Assembly (NCBI GenBank): GCA_963756605.1
Contig: CAVWOT010000010.1
Location: 186,001 to 250,000, forward strand
Source: Bog-159 sp963756605
GTDB taxonomy: Bacteria; Acidobacteriota; Terriglobia; Bryobacterales; Bryobacteraceae
Reading direction: 5' to 3'
DNA length: 64,000 bases
Below the pieces are notes generated by a model, which was given only the letters and a program-made list of their open reading frames with translations, searched no databases and was not told the origin of the DNA. A program made the translations under genes and the position numbers. Numbering within the stretch: position 1 is the first letter of the stretch; every line of letters begins with the position of its first letter. Positions 61,400-64,000 of this stretch are shown one piece after another.

Positions 61400-63997
61400 A
61401 TGGTTCGAGTTTTATGTCTGTTTGTGATTTGCTCTTCGCTCGTGATGCTGGCGGCAGCTCCGGAACATCTGTCCACCATTGAGGAGCGGACTGCCGGCAT
61501 GCGCAAGATTGACGGATATTTTCCGCTCTATTGGGATGAACGCACGGGCAGCCTGTGGCTGGAGATCGGGCGCTTCGATAGCGATTTCCTCCTCACCACT
61601 GGCCTCGCCGCCGGACTGGGATCGAACGATATCGGCCTGGACCGCGGGCAGGAGGGCGGCGGCAAGGTGGTGCGGTTTGAGCGCGTGGGTCCGAAGGTCC
61701 TGCTGACCGAGGGGAACCAAACGTTCCGCTCGTCGAGCGCCAATCCGGCCGAGCGGCGTTCGGTGGAGGATTCGTTCGCCAAGTCGGTGCTGTGGGGTTT
61801 CACGGTAGGCGCGGAGACGAACGGCCGCGTGCTGGTGGATGCCACCGATTTCTTCGTACGCGACGGTGGCGGCGCCGGCAGCGCGCTATCCGGCCGCGCC
61901 CCTTATAAGGTGGATCGCGCGCGCAGCGCCGTGTATCTGGCGCGCACCAGAGCGTTCCCGAAGAACACGGAGATCGAAGTTACTCTGACCTTCACCAGTG
62001 AATCGGCGGGCGGACGTGGGGAAGGATTTATACCTACACAAGGTTCGCTGCCGATCCAGGTGGGCGCGCCGGGTGGTGCGGCTGCAGGTGGCGGGCGGGG
62101 CTTCGGCGGCGGATTGTTCTCCGGCACGGTGGCCAGCGTCACGCCCACGGCCGACGCAGTCACTCTGCGCGAGCACTACTCGCTGGTGGAATTGCCGGAC
62201 GACAATTACCGGCCGCGTGTGGACGATCCGCGCGCGGGCTATGGCGGTTTCAGTTTTGTGGATTACAGCGTGCCCATCGGCGAACCGATGGTGCGGAGAT
62301 ATATCCATCGCCACCGTTTGGAGAAGAAGGATCCCACGGCCGCGATCAGCGATCCGGTGAAGCCCATCGAGTATTGGGTGGATCCAGGCGCGCCTGAGGA
62401 TGTGCGCAAGGCGCTGATCGAGGGCGCGAGCTGGTGGAACCAGGCGTTTGAAGCCGCCGGTTTCCGGAACGCGTTCAAAGTCGCGGTGCTGCCGGAGGGC
62501 GCCGATCCCATGGACATCCGTTACAACATGATCAACTGGGTACACCGTTCGACGCGGGGCTGGAGTATGGGCGGCACGGTGAGCGATCCGCGCACGGGCG
62601 AAATCATCAAAGGCACGGTGACGCTGGGCTCGCTGCGCGACCGGCAGGATTACCTGATCTTCGAAGGGTTGCTTTCGCCCTATACGACCGGCCGCGAAAA
62701 GCCCGATATTCTGTACCAGACGGCGCTGGCGCGGATACGGCAGCTGGCGGCGCATGAAGTAGGCCACACGCTCGGCCTCGCGCACAATTATTACGACAGC
62801 ACGCAAGGGTGGATTTCCGTGATGGACTATCCGCATCCGCAGGAAAAGCTGCTGGCGGATGGCACCATCGACCTGTCGCAGGCGTATCCGGCGCGGATTG
62901 GCGAGTGGGACAAAGTAGCGATTCAATACGGGTACAGCCAGCTTCCGCCAGGTGACGAATCCGCGGCGCTGGCGCACATTTTGGACGAGGCTTGGACGAA
63001 GGACCTGCGGTTCTTCACCAACCAGGACACGGATATTCATCCGCGCGTGGACCAGTGGTCGAACGGGGTGAACCAGGCGGATGAACTGAACCGGATCATG
63101 AAGATTCGGCGGGCGGCGCTCGACCGTATGGGCGAACGCACGATTCGCGCGGGCGCGCCCATGGCCACGATCGAAGAGGCATTGGCGCCCATTTTCATGT
63201 ATCACCGCTACTCGGTGGAATCGGCGGCATCGAGCCTGGGCGGCCAGGATTTTATTTACGCGATGCGCGGCGATGGGCGCACGCCGGTGAAATGGGAATC
63301 GGCGGCGAACCAGAGAAGGGCGCTGGAGGCGCTGGCGAATACGCTGCGGCCCGCGGAGTTGAGGGTGCCCAAGCAGGTCCTGGATGCGATTCCGCCACGC
63401 CCGCCGGGATTTGGCCGGCATCGGGAACTGTTTCCGCGCACGACCGGCGATGCATTCGATCCACTGAGTCCGGCGACGGTGGCGGGGGATGTGACCATCG
63501 GGTTCGTGCTGCAGTTGGATCGCGCCGCGCGGATGGTGGCGCAGCATGCGGTGGATCCGTCGCTGCCGGGGTTAGAGGAAGTGATCGACCGGCTGACGAA
63601 AGCCACTTTTGGCGCGCCGGTGGCATCGCCATACGAAGCCGAGATCCGACGGGCCGAGGAGCGCGTGCTGGTGGATCGGGTGATGTGGCTGGCCACCGGT
63701 GCGACGAATAGCCAAGTGCGCGCCGTGGCGTCGTGGAAGCTATCGGAGTTGGCGGGCCGGCTGAAGAGCGAGGCTGGCACGGGCGAAGCGGAACAGGCGC
63801 AGCACGCGCTGTTGGCGGCGGATATCAAACGGTTTCTGGAGCGTCCGGCAGAGGTGGAGCGGCCCATGCCCGCGCCAGCCGCACCTCCGGGCGCCCCCAT
63901 TGGCGGAGATACAGGAATGGACTGGCTGGCGCCGGCGCCGTGGTGCGGTTGGAGTGCGCGGCATGCGGAGTGGTACGGGCAAGATGCACCGTTTTGA
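61400..63997 (+). CDS. Secreted zinc-dependent metalloprotease (DUF5117/DUF4953-like)
   Basis: The 865-residue protein has a signal peptide ('MVRVLCLFVICSSLVMLAAA'), DUF5118/DUF5117-like N-terminal parts ('RKIDGYFPLYWDERTGSLWL', 'FLLTTGLAAGLGSNDIGLDR') and a metzincin-like zinc site HExxHxxGxxH in 'LAAHEVGHTLGLAHNYYDST' near residue 452, with the Met-turn candidate in 'GWISVMDYPHPQ'. The C-terminal part is helical. The family is known only as predicted exported peptidases; substrate unknown. The stop TGA at 63995-63997 is inside the window, so the gene is complete. Divergent from the S9 peptidase across the multi-hairpin element. Confidence 0.9.
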   Translation: MVRVLCLFVICSSLVMLAAAPEHLSTIEERTAGMRKIDGYFPLYWDERTGSLWLEIGRFDSDFLLTTGLAAGLGSNDIGLDRGQEGGGKVVRFERVGPKVLLTEGNQTFRSSSANPAERRSVEDSFAKSVLWGFTVGAETNGRVLVDATDFFVRDGGGAGSALSGRAPYKVDRARSAVYLARTRAFPKNTEIEVTLTFTSESAGGRGEGFIPTQGSLPIQVGAPGGAAAGGGRGFGGGLFSGTVASVTPTADAVTLREHYSLVELPDDNYRPRVDDPRAGYGGFSFVDYSVPIGEPMVRRYIHRHRLEKKDPTAAISDPVKPIEYWVDPGAPEDVRKALIEGASWWNQAFEAAGFRNAFKVAVLPEGADPMDIRYNMINWVHRSTRGWSMGGTVSDPRTGEIIKGTVTLGSLRDRQDYLIFEGLLSPYTTGREKPDILYQTALARIRQLAAHEVGHTLGLAHNYYDSTQGWISVMDYPHPQEKLLADGTIDLSQAYPARIGEWDKVAIQYGYSQLPPGDESAALAHILDEAWTKDLRFFTNQDTDIHPRVDQWSNGVNQADELNRIMKIRRAALDRMGERTIRAGAPMATIEEALAPIFMYHRYSVESAASSLGGQDFIYAMRGDGRTPVKWESAANQRRALEALANTLRPAELRVPKQVLDAIPPRPPGFGRHRELFPRTTGDAFDPLSPATVAGDVTIGFVLQLDRAARMVAQHAVDPSLPGLEEVIDRLTKATFGAPVASPYEAEIRRAEERVLVDRVMWLATGATNSQVRAVASWKLSELAGRLKSEAGTGEAEQAQHALLAADIKRFLERPAEVERPMPAPAAPPGAPIGGDTGMDWLAPAPWCGWSARHAEWYGQDAPF

Positions 63998-64000
63998 TTT

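Noticed and set aside
61886..63547. 553-residue open frame on the minus strand
   Set aside because: Antisense to the metalloprotease with an obvious zinc site; Arg/His-rich composition typical of a shadow frame.

Overview
The window looks like a chromosomal segment of an Acidobacteriota bacterium, most likely a Bryobacterales/Solibacter-like soil lineage. This is an inference from family content. It has secreted 'GloVer' tandem-repeat proteins, a paired DUF1501 and cytochrome/DUF1549/DUF1553 locus, an ADOP/MacB-type permease, HAF-like repeat proteins, PD40 propellers whose tail resembles acidobacterial proteins, and a high GC content throughout. No rRNA or species marker is present, so the placement is not proven.

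Left part (1 to about 39.2 kb) is accessory and heavily decayed. It holds fragments of at least five tyrosine recombinases (2.6, 7.3, 12.4, 12.9 and 33.1 kb). An IS91-family HUH transposase gene is split by a complete ISAzo13-type element (14329-15604). A DUF6431 plus CHC2/Toprim primase unit carries an in-frame TAG. A 457-bp element bounded by perfect 27-bp inverted repeats lies at 33.3-33.7 kb, and there are remnants of a LigD-type ligase, an HNH nuclease, a carbonic anhydrase and a DUF2268 metallopeptidase. Intact genes lie between them: DUF1549/DUF1553 protein, PIG-L deacetylase, TlpA-like thioredoxin, a large ABC permease, an HxlR regulator, repeat proteins and a hybrid histidine kinase. 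The section ends with an AlpA-like gene, a full-length tyrosine integrase and tRNA-Phe(GAA), the usual layout of an integrative-element end.

Middle part (39.2-50 kb) mixes housekeeping and decaying genes. It contains class I fumarase, a broken AraC/GyrI regulator and a broken VOC protein. soxR lies divergent from an SDR-queA pair with a MerR-type 19-bp-spacer promoter. Two coupled secreted squalene-oxidase-repeat proteins follow, then a serine hydrolase and a 2-hydroxyacid dehydrogenase that has lost its NAD-binding core.

Right part (50-64 kb) is almost entirely intact. It has a fatty-acyl-CoA ligase, an NTF2-like protein, a PQQ-like propeller, the yvcK-glmU cell-wall precursor pair, a TPR protein, a GH9 cellulase, an S9 prolyl-oligopeptidase-type peptidase and a large metzincin-like metalloprotease. 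A symmetric multi-hairpin element lies between the last two.

Many apparent frameshifts lie in the left and middle parts. Some accompany real deletions, which argues for decay, but isolated single-base shifts could also be assembly errors and cannot be separated from sequence alone.
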